Below, in pieces: positions 8,535 through 17,212 of a stretch of 64,000 nucleotides of DNA; position 1 is the stretch's first letter, and every line of letters starts with the position of its first letter. Origin of the DNA: Pikeienuella piscinae (GTDB taxonomy: Bacteria > Pseudomonadota > Alphaproteobacteria > Rhodobacterales > Rhodobacteraceae); NCBI RefSeq assembly GCF_011044155.1, contig NZ_CP049056.1:186001-250000 (forward strand), in the 5' to 3' direction. Below the pieces are notes generated by a model, which worked only from the letters and a program-made list of their open reading frames with translations, did no database searches and was not told where the DNA came from. The position numbers were made by a program, and so were the translations under genes.

Positions 8535-9322
8535 TGAAACTACCGAAAAGCGCCGCGCTCGACCTGGAGGTTGCGGAGGGCTGGCTCACGGTTTGGTTCA
8601 ACCAGCCCGAGGCGCGAAATCCGTTGACCGCAGCGCGTATCGAAGCGCTCGTCGCGCTATGCGCCGCGTTGAAAGGCCGGCGCGACATCCGTGGCGTGAC
8701 CTTTCGCGGGCGCGGCGCGGTCTTTTGCGCGGGGGGCGACCTGAAGGCCTTCGCCGCCACGGAGAACGCGACACGCGAGGAGGTCATCCAACTCAGCCTC
8801 GCCGGCGCGGCGGCGTTCGATGCGGTGGAGACGCTCGATCAGGCGACGGTGATGGCGGTGGAGGGGTTCGCGATGGCGGGCGGCTTTGGCCTCGCCTGTT
8901 GCGGCGACGTCGTGATCGCCGAGGCCGGCGCGCGCTTTGCGCTGAGCGAGGCGCGGATCGGCCTCGTCCCGGCGCAGATAGCGCCCTTCGTCGTCCGGCG
9001 CCTCGGCGCGCGTGAGGCGCGCCGTCTGATGCTGACCGGGACGATGATCGACGCCTGGGGGGCGGAGCGCGCCGGGCTGGCGGACGAGGTGACGGCGGAT
9101 ATGGACGCCGCCGTCGCCGGCGTGCGCGATGCGGTCCTGAAATGCGGCCCCGCCGCCGTCGCCGCGACGAAGGCGCTGATCCGATCGCTTCCGGGCGAGA
9201 GCCGGGCGGCCGAGCGCCGCCACGCCGCCGAGGTGTTCGCCGACGCGCTCCTCGGCGACGAAGGCCGCGAGGGCGTGGCGGCCTTCGTTGGCAAACACCG
9301 GCCAAGCTGGGCGCCGGAATGA
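8534..9322 (+). CDS. Enoyl-CoA hydratase/isomerase family protein (AtuE/LiuC-like)
   Basis: The 262-residue protein begins MKLPKSAALDLEVAEGWLTV; the ATG overlaps the upstream stop codon by one base. It has the crotonase fold landmarks FRGRGAVFCAGGDLKAF (first oxyanion-hole strand, near residues 55-71), VMAVEGFAMAGGFGLACCGDV (second oxyanion hole, near 107-127) and ALSEARIGLVPAQIAPFVVRR. In the position between carboxylase beta and alpha genes it corresponds to LiuC (methylglutaconyl-CoA hydratase) or AtuE (isohexenylglutaconyl-CoA hydratase), which hydrates the carboxylase product. Its own stop overlaps the next start as ATGA, so all four operon genes are translationally linked. Confidence 0.9.
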   Translation: MKLPKSAALDLEVAEGWLTVWFNQPEARNPLTAARIEALVALCAALKGRRDIRGVTFRGRGAVFCAGGDLKAFAATENATREEVIQLSLAGAAAFDAVETLDQATVMAVEGFAMAGGFGLACCGDVVIAEAGARFALSEARIGLVPAQIAPFVVRRLGAREARRLMLTGTMIDAWGAERAGLADEVTADMDAAVAGVRDAVLKCGPAAVAATKALIRSLPGESRAAERRHAAEVFADALLGDEGREGVAAFVGKHRPSWAPE

Positions 9323-11286
9323 CGCTCGAGACGGTTCTGATCGCCAATCGCGGCGAGATCGCCTGCCGGGTGATCCGCACGGCGCGGGAGATGGGGCTGC
9401 GGACGGTCGCGGTATATTCTGACGCTGACAGGGGCGCGCCACATACGCTAATGGCGGATGACGCCGTCCGCATCGGCCCGGCCCCGGCGGCGGAAAGCTA
9501 CGTCTCCGCCGAGCGGATCATCGAGGCCGCGCGGGCGGCGGGTGCGGACGCGATCCATCCGGGCTACGGGTTTCTCTCGGAGAACGCCGATTTCGCCGAA
9601 GCGGTGGCGGCCGCCGGGCTGGTCTTCATCGGCCCGCCCGCCGCCGCGATCCGCGCCATGGGCGACAAGGCCGGCGCGAAACGGCTGATGATCGAAGCCG
9701 GCGTGCCCTGCGTTCCGGGCTACGAGGGCGAGGACCAGTCCGAGACGGCGCTGACCGACGCCGCCGCCAGAATCGGCTTTCCGGTCATGGTCAAGGCCGC
9801 GGCGGGCGGCGGCGGCAGGGGCATGCGGCTAGTCGAGGCGCCGGAGGCGCTGCCGGAGGCGCTGGCCCGGGCGCGGGCGGAGGCGGAATCGGCTTTCAGC
9901 GACGGCCGGCTGATCATCGAAAAGGCGATCAGCCGGCCCCGCCATGTCGAGATCCAGATCTTCGCTGACGCGCATGGCGCCTGTCTCTCGCTCGGGGAGC
10001 GGGACTGCTCGGTCCAGCGCCGGCACCAGAAGGTGATCGAGGAGGCGCCCTCGCCGGCGGTCGGTCCGGCGCTCCGCGAGGAGATGGGCCGCGCAGCGGT
10101 GGCGGCGGCGCGCGCCGTCGCCTACCGCGGCGCGGGAACCGTGGAGTTTCTGCTCGATGCGAACGGCGGATTCTACTTCCTTGAGATGAATACGAGATTG
10201 CAGGTCGAGCATCCGGTCACCGAGATGGTGACCGGGCTCGATCTCGTCGCGCTGCAGATCAGGGTGGCCCGAGGCGAAGCATTGCCCCTCACGCTAGGCG
10301 ACGTGCGAATCTCGGGCGCGGCGATGGAGGCGCGGCTCTACGCCGAGGACCCGGCGGCGGGATTCCTGCCTTCGACCGGGATGATCGAAATCTGGCGTCC
10401 GGCCTCCGGCGCGGGGGTGCGGATCGATTCCGGGGTCGCCGAAGGCGACGAGGTTTCTCCATGGTACGACCCGATGCTGGCGAAGATCGTCACCTGGGGG
10501 GAGACGCGGGACGAGGCGCGCAGGCGGCTGATCCACGCGCTGGAGGAAACCGCGCTGGTCGGGCCGGAGACGAATACCGACTTTCTGATCGACGCGCTCG
10601 GCGCGCCGGCTTTCAAAGCGGGCGAGGCGACGACGGCGTTCATCGAAGAGACCTGGCCCGAGAGGCCGGCGGCGAAGGCGCCGGTGAAGGAGGAATGGGT
10701 GCTGGCGGCGGCGATTGCGCTCGATGCGGACCGCGCTTTCGCGCTGGACCGCGCCGGGCTGATCGGCGCGGACCAGCTTGGCTGGCGGAGCGACGGGCCG
10801 GCGCGCGCCTATCTGACGCTTGAGACCGCTGGCGAGGCGGCGGCGCTTGTCGCGACGCCGATCGCCAACGGCTGGCGCGTGACGCTGGGGGCGGAGACGC
10901 TCTCGGTCGAACTGACGGGCGAGGGAACGGCGCGCATATCCGGGCGTCGCCGCCGGTTCGCGGCGAAGGCGCGCGCCGGCGGCGAGGTCGCGCTGGCGCT
11001 CGGCGCGGCGCGGCGGCGATTCTTCCGCGCCGCACCGGCGGGAAAGGTGGTTGGGGTGGCGGCGGATGGCCTGATCCGCGCGCCGATGCCGGGGCTTTTG
11101 AGCGAAATCGCCGCCGAGCTGGGCGCCACCGTCGCCGCGGGCGAGACGCTGGCGGTTCTGGAGGCGATGAAGATGCAGCACCGGATCGTGGCGCCGGTCG
11201 CGGGCAAGGTGACTGCGGTGCGTGTCACGGCTGGCGAGCAGGTGGCGAGCGGCGCGCCGCTGATCGAGATCGCGCCGATCGAGTGA
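9319..11286 (+). CDS. Acyl-CoA carboxylase alpha subunit (biotin carboxylase + BCCP), AtuF/LiuD/MCC-alpha type
   Basis: This 655-residue protein starts at the ATG overlapping the hydratase stop, giving the standard N-terminus VLIANRGEIACRVIRTARE. Biotin-carboxylase motifs follow: HPGYGFLSENADFAEA, the glycine-rich AAAGGGGRGMRL ATP loop near residue 160-171, RHVEIQIFAD, GERDCSVQRRHQK and EMNTRLQVEHPVTE. A linker region leads to a C-terminal biotinyl domain with EAMKMQH, where Lys618 is the biotin attachment site. It carboxylates its own biotin with ATP and bicarbonate and hands the carboxyl to the beta subunit encoded two genes upstream. It closes the operon; the following gene is on the opposite strand. 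Confidence 0.95.
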   Translation: MTLETVLIANRGEIACRVIRTAREMGLRTVAVYSDADRGAPHTLMADDAVRIGPAPAAESYVSAERIIEAARAAGADAIHPGYGFLSENADFAEAVAAAGLVFIGPPAAAIRAMGDKAGAKRLMIEAGVPCVPGYEGEDQSETALTDAAARIGFPVMVKAAAGGGGRGMRLVEAPEALPEALARARAEAESAFSDGRLIIEKAISRPRHVEIQIFADAHGACLSLGERDCSVQRRHQKVIEEAPSPAVGPALREEMGRAAVAAARAVAYRGAGTVEFLLDANGGFYFLEMNTRLQVEHPVTEMVTGLDLVALQIRVARGEALPLTLGDVRISGAAMEARLYAEDPAAGFLPSTGMIEIWRPASGAGVRIDSGVAEGDEVSPWYDPMLAKIVTWGETRDEARRRLIHALEETALVGPETNTDFLIDALGAPAFKAGEATTAFIEETWPERPAAKAPVKEEWVLAAAIALDADRAFALDRAGLIGADQLGWRSDGPARAYLTLETAGEAAALVATPIANGWRVTLGAETLSVELTGEGTARISGRRRRFAAKARAGGEVALALGAARRRFFRAAPAGKVVGVAADGLIRAPMPGLLSEIAAELGATVAAGETLAVLEAMKMQHRIVAPVAGKVTAVRVTAGEQVASGAPLIEIAPIE

Positions 11287-11326
11287 ATGGCCTTCGCCCG
11301 CACCGCCGCGTCTGACGCGACAGCCG

Positions 11327-12055
11327 TTAGTCCTTGACGATTCTCAAATGATCGCGTCGCCGCGCGCCGTTTCCCGTCCCGCCGCCCGCCACACCTTTCA
11401 GCGCGGGCCGGTCATGGTGGAAGGGCGCCGCTCCCTCGGCGAAGCCGGGCAGAGGTTCCGCTCGCGTGAGGGGCGGGCCGTCGCCGGCGATCCGGCTCGT
11501 TCTCAGAAGCCGGCAACGCCGCACCGTGCGCGCGACGTCCGGAGAGCCGATGACATGCGCGGCGCCGAGCAGGCGATCGACGCGACCGAAATCATTGCGA
11601 AGCGGCGCGAGGATGAGTTCGAGTTCTATCGGTTCGGCGGCGGGCGCGTCCGCAGGCGGCGCGGCGACGGCGCGGGCGACGGCGACCTCGCCCGATTCAA
11701 GGGTCTTTTCCGCCAGGGTGAGAAAGCTCGCGCGGCTTTCGGCCACCATGAGCGTATCGGGGCGCATCCCCCTCAACTCCATGCCGAAGAGCTCGAACAA
11801 CGCGCTTCCGGCGCGGCGAATGCGCAAATCGCCGGGGCCAAGAGATTCCAGCACGAACGCCCGTTCGCACAGCGCCCGTCCGAGCGCCGCGTTCGTCACC
11901 TCCGCCAGATAGGGCGCCGGGCGCGCGCCGCGGAGCGCGGTCCAGAATGCGTGGAGCGCTCTTGTCCCCGCATGTTCCATATCGGCCGCGTTCATCGCAG
12001 GTCCCGGTCCCAGTCTGATACAGATTTCACCGTATTTGAATGAATCATAGCGCAT
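11327..12055 (-). CDS. PAS domain-containing protein of the PAS_5 family
   Basis: The protein is 242 residues from the ATG at 12055, chosen because AAGGAG lies seven bases upstream; a GTG at 12061 is too close to it. The core, ALHAFWTALRGARPAPYLAE then RAFVLESL, RIRRAGSALFELFGMELRGM and ELILAPLRND, is the PAS_5 pattern common in Rhizobiales and Rhodobacterales. It carries no recognisable output domain, so it is probably a sensory or adaptor protein of unknown ligand. The C-terminal 60 residues are basic and low in complexity. It is convergent with the carboxylase operon and divergent from yicC. Homologues in other alphaproteobacteria are implicated in cell-surface or motility control, but nothing here shows its role. 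Confidence 0.75.
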   Translation of the reverse strand: MRYDSFKYGEICIRLGPGPAMNAADMEHAGTRALHAFWTALRGARPAPYLAEVTNAALGRALCERAFVLESLGPGDLRIRRAGSALFELFGMELRGMRPDTLMVAESRASFLTLAEKTLESGEVAVARAVAAPPADAPAAEPIELELILAPLRNDFGRVDRLLGAAHVIGSPDVARTVRRCRLLRTSRIAGDGPPLTRAEPLPGFAEGAAPFHHDRPALKGVAGGGTGNGARRRDHLRIVKD

Positions 12056-12220
12056 TTTCACACTCCTTTTTACGTGTATTCAACAAGTTATGAATCGTTC
12101 GCCGGATTTCGGGATGAATCGGCGCAAGACCCATGCCAATTCGTTCGAACTCTCCGCGTGCGGACTTGGCGCGCGGCGTCGGGGGGCCTAGTCTCCGGCG
12201 CCGATGAGAGAGGGACCATG

Positions 12221-13108
12221 ATGCAGTCGATGACCGGATTCGCCGGGGTGGAGCGCACCGCCGCCGGGCGGCGCTGGCGCTGGGAGGCGAAGAGCGTGAA
12301 CGGGCGCGGACTTGACCTCCGGTTCCGTCTCGCCGAAGGGACGGAAGCGCTGGAGCCGACGCTGCGCGCGCAGGCCGCGAAGCGATTCAGCCGCGGCAAC
12401 GTCAATTTTACACTCCGCGCCGACGATGGCGGCGAGAGCGGCGCGCCGGCCCTCAACCGAACGGCGCTCGACGCGGTGATCGCGGCCGCGAGCGCGGGCG
12501 AGGCGGCGGCGAAGGAAGCCGGCCTCGATCTCGGTCAGACGACGATCGGCGAGTTGCTGGCGGTGCGCGGGGTGATGGAGCAGACCGGGAGCGGCGCGCC
12601 CGACGATGAGGCGGCGGCCGCGCTCCTGGCCGGCTTCGCCGCGCTGCTCGATGATCTCGCGGACTCGCGCGGGGCGGAGGGCGCGCGGATCGCGGTGGTT
12701 CTCGAAGGTTTCATCGATCGGATCGAGGCGCTGACGGGAGAGGCGGCGAAAGCCTTTGAGGCGAGTCGGGCGGGGGCGAAGGCGCGCCTCTCGGAAAAGG
12801 TGGCCGCGCTTCTGGATGCGGGGGCTGAAACCGCGCCCGAACGGCTGGCGCAGGAATTGGCGCTGATCGCGGTCAAGGCCGACGTCCGCGAGGAACTGGA
12901 CCGGCTTTCCGGCCACGTCGCCGCGGCGCGGGGGCTTCTGCGCGCCGAAGGTCCGGTCGGGCGAAAGCTGGATTTCCTGACACAGGAGTTCAATCGGGAG
13001 GCGAACACGCTCTGTTCGAAAGCATCCAGCGCTGCGCTGACCGCCGCGGGCCTGGAGCTGAAGGTGGTGATCGATCAGATGCGCGAGCAGGCGCAGAACA
13101 TAGAATGA
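12221..13108 (+). CDS. YicC family endoribonuclease-like protein
   Basis: This 295-residue protein begins [11 protein letters not shown], the family N-terminus, from the second of two adjacent ATGs (12218 and 12221); AGGG at 12211-12214 suits the second. It has [39 protein letters not shown] and the conserved C-terminal DUF1732 block [31 protein letters not shown], ending [15 protein letters not shown]. coli YicC is a ribonuclease acting on RyhB. The gene directly precedes guanylate kinase, the usual yicC-gmk pairing, with the stop overlapping an ATG four bases back. Confidence 0.93.
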   Translation: MQSMTGFAGVERTAAGRRWRWEAKSVNGRGLDLRFRLAEGTEALEPTLRAQAAKRFSRGNVNFTLRADDGGESGAPALNRTALDAVIAAASAGEAAAKEAGLDLGQTTIGELLAVRGVMEQTGSGAPDDEAAAALLAGFAALLDDLADSRGAEGARIAVVLEGFIDRIEALTGEAAKAFEASRAGAKARLSEKVAALLDAGAETAPERLAQELALIAVKADVREELDRLSGHVAAARGLLRAEGPVGRKLDFLTQEFNREANTLCSKASSAALTAAGLELKVVIDQMREQAQNIE

Positions 13109-13119
13109 GAGAACCGGCG

Positions 13120-13761
13120 ATGACGCGGCGCGGCCTTCTCTTCATCCTTTCCTCGCCCTCGGGCGCGGGGAAATCGACGATCTCGCGCATGTTGCTGGAA
13201 AAGGAGGCCGATCTCAGCTTCTCGATCTCGGCGACGACGCGCCCGCCCCGGCCCGGCGAGGTCGAAGGGCGCGAGTATCATTTCATGGATCGCGAGGCCT
13301 TCGCCGCGATGGTGGAGCGCGGCGAGATGCTGGAGCACGCCGAGGTTTTCGGCAATCGCTACGGCACGCCTCGCGCCCCGGTCGAGGCGGCGATCAGCGC
13401 CGGGCGCGATGTGATCTTCGATGTCGACTGGCAGGGCGCGCAGCAGATCGCCAATTCACCGCTCCGCGAGGCTGTGGTCTCTGTCTTCATCCTGCCGCCG
13501 TCGATCGCGGCGCTGGAGGCGCGGCTGCGCACGCGCGCGCAGGACAGCGACGCCGTGATCGCGGCGCGTATGGCGCGCAGTCGCGACGAGATCAGCCATT
13601 GGGACGCCTACGACTACGTGCTCATCAACGAGAATGTCGATCAATGCGCGGCGGAGGTCGCCGCCATCCTGACCGCGGAGCGGCGCCGTCGGGCGCGGCG
13701 TCCGGCGCTCAGCGGATTTGTCCGGAGCCTGAACGAGGAGTTCGAGGAAAGACAAAAATAG
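13120..13761 (+). CDS. gmk: Guanylate kinase
   Basis: The 213-residue form starts at 13120 ([20 protein letters not shown]), with the P-loop at residues 11-20; a start at 13105 that overlaps yicC is also possible and would add five residues. GMP-binding landmarks are present: [28 protein letters not shown]-like [28 protein letters not shown] and the C-terminal [14 protein letters not shown]. It phosphorylates GMP to GDP with ATP, feeding GTP, dGTP and ppGpp pools. It follows yicC and closes the pair; a 150-base region with no clear feature separates it from the tiny ORFs upstream of the EVE gene. Confidence 0.97.
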   Translation: MTRRGLLFILSSPSGAGKSTISRMLLEKEADLSFSISATTRPPRPGEVEGREYHFMDREAFAAMVERGEMLEHAEVFGNRYGTPRAPVEAAISAGRDVIFDVDWQGAQQIANSPLREAVVSVFILPPSIAALEARLRTRAQDSDAVIAARMARSRDEISHWDAYDYVLINENVDQCAAEVAAILTAERRRRARRPALSGFVRSLNEEFEERQK

Positions 13762-13912
13762 CGCCTCTTCACGGGCCTGCCCGGAATCCTGGCTTGGGCC
13801 CTACGTTCCGACATGGGCGATCCCCAGCCGAAACGCGGCGCAATGCGGGCTTCCACAGCAGTCTCTCGTATCCTAGTTTGACGTCCGCGCCGGTCCGATT
13901 GGAGGTTAGCGT

Positions 13913-13993
13913 ATGCCGTCATATGCGACCGACGCCACTTGCGCCGCACGCGAACGAAACTGTCGCACTGAAACCATGAATTTTTCGAGGTGA
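13913..13993 (+). CDS. Putative 26-residue ORF with strong ribosome binding site
   Basis: The ATG at 13913 has GGAGG at 13901-13905, seven bases away. It would encode a 26-residue peptide starting MPSYATDATCAARERN and stop at 13991-13993. A second tiny ORF begins six bases later and overlaps the EVE gene. I do not recognise the peptide. The support is only the ribosome binding site and the head-to-tail arrangement with the next two ORFs, so it may be a leader rather than a gene. Confidence 0.35.
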   Translation: MPSYATDATCAARERNCRTETMNFSR

Positions 13994-13999
13994 GTGAAA

Positions 14000-14047
14000 A
14001 TGCCGAGCTTCGCTGATGCTCCATCCGTTCCGAAGGAAGGCTTCTGA
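14000..14047 (+). CDS. Putative 15-residue leader ORF coupled to the EVE gene
   Basis: The ATG at 14000 has GAGGTGAG seven bases upstream and encodes MPSFADAPSVPKEGF. Its TGA (14045-14047) overlaps the EVE start codon by one base, so ribosomes finishing the peptide could re-initiate on the EVE gene. GAAGG inside this ORF is also the EVE ribosome binding site. No attenuator-like run of one codon is present, so simple coupling is more likely than amino acid sensing. Confidence 0.35.
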   Translation: MPSFADAPSVPKEGF

Positions 14048-14469
14048 TGGCCTACTGGTTGTTCAAATCCGAACCGGGCGCCTGGGGCTGGGACGATCAG
14101 GTCGCCAAGGGCGCGGCGGGCGAGGAGTGGGACGGGGTGCGAAACTATCAGGCGCGCAACAACATGCGGGCGATGAAGGTCGGCGATCTCGGCTTCTTCT
14201 ACCACTCGATCGACGAGAAGCGCATTGTCGGAATCGTCGAGGTCTGCGCCGAAAGCGCGCCGGATTCGACGACCGACGATCCCCGCTGGGAGTGCGTCCA
14301 TATCCTCGCCGTCGCGCCGATGCCGAATCCGGTGACGCTGGACCAGTGCAAGGCGGAGCCGAGGCTGAAGGACATGGTCCTCGTCAACAACACCCGTCTT
14401 TCCGTCCAGCCGGTGACCGAGGCGGAATGGAAAGTGGTTTGCGAAATGGGAGGCTATTCCGCCGGCTGA
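14047..14469 (+). CDS. EVE domain-containing protein
   Basis: This 140-residue protein is a complete single EVE domain: MAYWLFKSEPGAWGWDDQ at the start, WDGVRNYQARNNMRAMKVGD around residues 28-47, LGFFYHSIDEKRIVGIVEV, and LKDMVLVNNTRLSVQPVTE. EVE domains resemble PUA and YTH domains and are thought to read modified bases in RNA or DNA. The human homologue is THYN1. No partner nuclease is adjacent, so it is the common stand-alone form rather than a modification-dependent restriction fusion. Its 3' end overlaps by 16 bases the 3' end of the convergent MFS gene. Confidence 0.93.
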   Translation: MAYWLFKSEPGAWGWDDQVAKGAAGEEWDGVRNYQARNNMRAMKVGDLGFFYHSIDEKRIVGIVEVCAESAPDSTTDDPRWECVHILAVAPMPNPVTLDQCKAEPRLKDMVLVNNTRLSVQPVTEAEWKVVCEMGGYSAG

Positions 14470-15680
14470 TCTGCGCTCATCATGCGCGCCCGATGAATGA
14501 CGTAACTCGTAGAACCGACCGAAAGCAGCGCCGAGACCAGCATCAGCGCGAGCAGCGGCGAGGCGCCGCTCGTCGGGCTCAGGATCCAGCCGGCGACGGC
14601 GGCAAGCCCCGCCCCGCCGCCGATCATCAGCGCCGCGCCCAGCCCTGACGCCGATCCGGCGAGGCCGGGCCTGACGGAGAGGAGCCCGGTCGTCGCCGCC
14701 GGCATTGTCAGCCCGTTGCCGAGCCCGACGAAGATGCAGAAGCCGAAAACGACGAGCGGATGCTGATAAATGAAGAGATCGACGAGGAGCCCTGCCGACA
14801 GCCCGGCGACGCTGATCAGGCAGCCCCAGAGCATTAGCCGGTCGATGCCGGTTCGCGCCGCGACCCGTCCGGTGATGAGATTCCCGGTCATGTAGCCGAT
14901 CGCGGTGGTGCCGAGATAGAGTCCTGTCGCCGCCGGCGTCTGCGCGAAAATCTCGCGCGCCACATAAGGCCCGCCGCCCAGGAGCGCGAAGAACGAGCCG
15001 GAGGCGAAGGCCGCCGTCGCCGAATAGCCCCAGAAGCGCCGCGCGCGCAGAAGATCGGGATAGGCGCGGAACTGCGCCGTGAGCGAGCGCGACCGGTTGA
15101 GATGCGTCTCTCCGAGATCGAGCCAGCAGAGGGTCATGACGACGCCGCCGAAGATGACGAAGCTCCAGAACGTCGCGCGCCAGCCCAGCGCCTCCTCCAC
15201 CGCGCCGCCATAGAGCGGGCTGATCATCGGCACCAGCGACATCGCCGCCGTCATGTAGCCGATCATCGACGCGGCCTCGTCCGGCGGCAGAAGATCGCGC
15301 ACGATGGTGCGCGACAGCACCATGCCCGCCGCGACGCTGGCCTGCAGCATCCGGAAGAACATGAAGATCTCGGGGTCGGTGGACAGAACGCAGCCGATCG
15401 AGGCGGCGATGAAGACGCCGAGCCCGAGCAGGATCACCGGGCGCCGCCCGTAGCGGTCCGAAAGCGGGCCGATCATCAACTGCATCACCGCCGTCATCCC
15501 GAGGTAGCCGGAAACCGCGATCTGCATGAAGGCGTAGGACGAACCGAGATCGTCAGCGATGGTCGGCAGCGACGCGATGAAAGCGTTCATCGAGAAAACG
15601 CTGACCGAGGTCAGCAGGATCAGCGTGATCAGGGCGGGCGGCGAGCGCCGATCGCCGAAGGTCGCGCCGGCGAACTGCAT
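14454..15680 (-). CDS. MFS drug-resistance transporter, Bcr/CflA type
   Basis: The 408-residue protein has about 12 hydrophobic segments and the family marks of DHA1/Bcr transporters: SMNAFIASLPTIADDLGSSY in the first helix region, the loop 2-3 motif IGPLSDRYGRRPVILLG, and SRTIVRDLLPPDEAASMIGY. Bcr/CflA proteins export bicyclomycin, chloramphenicol-like drugs or sulphonamides with protons, and sometimes cysteine. The start codon overlaps the stop of the upstream FAD oxidoreductase gene (TAATG), so the two form one transcription unit. The coupling hints at export or import of a substrate related to that oxidase, but this is only inference. Confidence 0.88.
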   Translation of the reverse strand: MQFAGATFGDRRSPPALITLILLTSVSVFSMNAFIASLPTIADDLGSSYAFMQIAVSGYLGMTAVMQLMIGPLSDRYGRRPVILLGLGVFIAASIGCVLSTDPEIFMFFRMLQASVAAGMVLSRTIVRDLLPPDEAASMIGYMTAAMSLVPMISPLYGGAVEEALGWRATFWSFVIFGGVVMTLCWLDLGETHLNRSRSLTAQFRAYPDLLRARRFWGYSATAAFASGSFFALLGGGPYVAREIFAQTPAATGLYLGTTAIGYMTGNLITGRVAARTGIDRLMLWGCLISVAGLSAGLLVDLFIYQHPLVVFGFCIFVGLGNGLTMPAATTGLLSVRPGLAGSASGLGAALMIGGGAGLAAVAGWILSPTSGASPLLALMLVSALLSVGSTSYVIHRARMMSADQPAE

Positions 15681-16984
15681 TAACCAAGGACCGAGAAGGA
15701 CGAATTCGGGTTGATCTCCCGATTGCGCGAGAAAAAGCCGATCGAGCAGTCCATGCCGACATTCTCGAACCGGAACGACGCCGGCTCCGCGTCATGGTCG
15801 CGTCCGGCCTCGCATTCCTCGATCAGCTTCGTCATCATCTTGCCGACCACCGGCGCATTCTTGAACTGGTTGCCGGAGGTGCCGATGGCGACATAGAAGC
15901 CCGGCAGCGCGGTCTTGTCGTAGATCGGAATCCAGTCCTCGGTCACGTCATACAGATCGACGACGCCCTTCACCTTGTTCGGGATCGGCAGGCCGGTATA
16001 GCGCTGCGCCAGCCGCATCGCCTGCACCCGCGCCTGTTCGCTCAGATCGCGATTCCAATCGTCCGGATCGACCCATTCCCGGGTATCGCATTGCGGGTCT
16101 TCCGAGCCGATCAGCACATGGTCGCCCCGCTCCGGCCGCGCGTAAGTCGCAAGGTCGCTGTCTGAGGTGACCATGCCGTGCGCGCCCATGTCGAAACCCG
16201 GCGGCGCCGGGACATGCGCCACTTCATGGCGAAGCGCGCGGGTCTTGATGTTCATCTCGTCGAACACCCCGGCCATCCGGTTAATCTTGGAGGAATGCGG
16301 CCCGGCGATATTGACCACGATTCCGGCGCGGAGCTCCCGCCCGTCGGAAAGGCGCACGCCGGCGGCCCGACCGTTCTCGGTCAGTATGCCCGCGACTTCG
16401 GAATTGTAGAGGAATTCCGCCCCGTGGCGCTTCGCGGCGAATTCGGCGTTCTGCGCGGCGAGCGCCGGATCGGTGACGTACCCGCCGCAGGGAAAGAAGA
16501 TTGCGCCGGGCAACTCGCCGCCGGTCGGTTCGCCGAAGCCCGCGTCCTCGGGCCGCTTCGCCGGGCCGAAGAGCTTCAGGTCGAAGAACGGGAAGCGTTC
16601 CCTGATCCGTTCAGGCGACCAATGTTCATAGGGGGCGTGGATCGCCTCCATCAGTTCCGCCGCCCGCTCCAGATAGCCGTTCTCGGCGCATTTCATCACC
16701 AGCGTGCCGGTGTCGCGATAGTCGATCATGCCGCGCGGGTCGGGCGCGCCGAGATAGCCCGCCCAGTCCTTCCAATAGAACCAGTTCTCATAGGCGAGCG
16801 CGCAACTCTCCACGTTCGAATAATAGAGCCGGATGATCGCGCAGGAGCCGGAGGTGGAGCCGTGCCCCGCGCCGCCCGTCTTGTCGATCGAAAGCGTACG
16901 GTACCCGGCCTTCGCCATCTCGAATGCGGTGCAGGCGCCGATCACGCCGGCTCCGATGATGATCGCGTCGTAATTTTCTGACAT
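15680..16984 (-). CDS. FAD-dependent oxidoreductase of the DAO/sarcosine oxidase beta type
   Basis: The 434-residue protein starts MSENYDAIIIGAGVIGACTAFEMAKAGY in pieces typical of a GxGxxG FAD-binding fold (residues 10-30). HGSTSGSCAIIRLYYSN resembles the segment around the covalent-flavin site in sarcosine oxidases. IVVNIAGPHSSKINRMAG, KTRALRHEVAHVPAP, VKGVVDLYDVTEDWIPIYD and AIGTSGNQFKNAPVVG mark the substrate and flavin C-terminal parts of the DAO superfamily. It should oxidise a secondary or tertiary amine or an amino acid. Its stop overlaps the start of the MFS exporter gene. The 228-base region upstream is shared with a divergent SDR gene. Confidence 0.87.
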   Translation of the reverse strand: MSENYDAIIIGAGVIGACTAFEMAKAGYRTLSIDKTGGAGHGSTSGSCAIIRLYYSNVESCALAYENWFYWKDWAGYLGAPDPRGMIDYRDTGTLVMKCAENGYLERAAELMEAIHAPYEHWSPERIRERFPFFDLKLFGPAKRPEDAGFGEPTGGELPGAIFFPCGGYVTDPALAAQNAEFAAKRHGAEFLYNSEVAGILTENGRAAGVRLSDGRELRAGIVVNIAGPHSSKINRMAGVFDEMNIKTRALRHEVAHVPAPPGFDMGAHGMVTSDSDLATYARPERGDHVLIGSEDPQCDTREWVDPDDWNRDLSEQARVQAMRLAQRYTGLPIPNKVKGVVDLYDVTEDWIPIYDKTALPGFYVAIGTSGNQFKNAPVVGKMMTKLIEECEAGRDHDAEPASFRFENVGMDCSIGFFSRNREINPNSSFSVLG

Positions 16985-17212
16985 GGCGGAAGTCCTATGT
17001 GTTCGTCCTGCTTTCAGACAAGCAGCAAGAGGGCATGGCTGCTACGGCGTTTCCGACATGGCCCGCCGGATCGCCGCCGCAGCCGTCGCAACCACAGGTC
17101 TTTAGCATGGATGCGCCGCGCCGCAATCGCCCATGCGCGGGGCGGCGGCTTGCGCTTGACGAGCCGGCGCCGTTAGCCGCAGCCTGCGCTCAGGCGGAAG
17201 CGGGAGGGCGCG

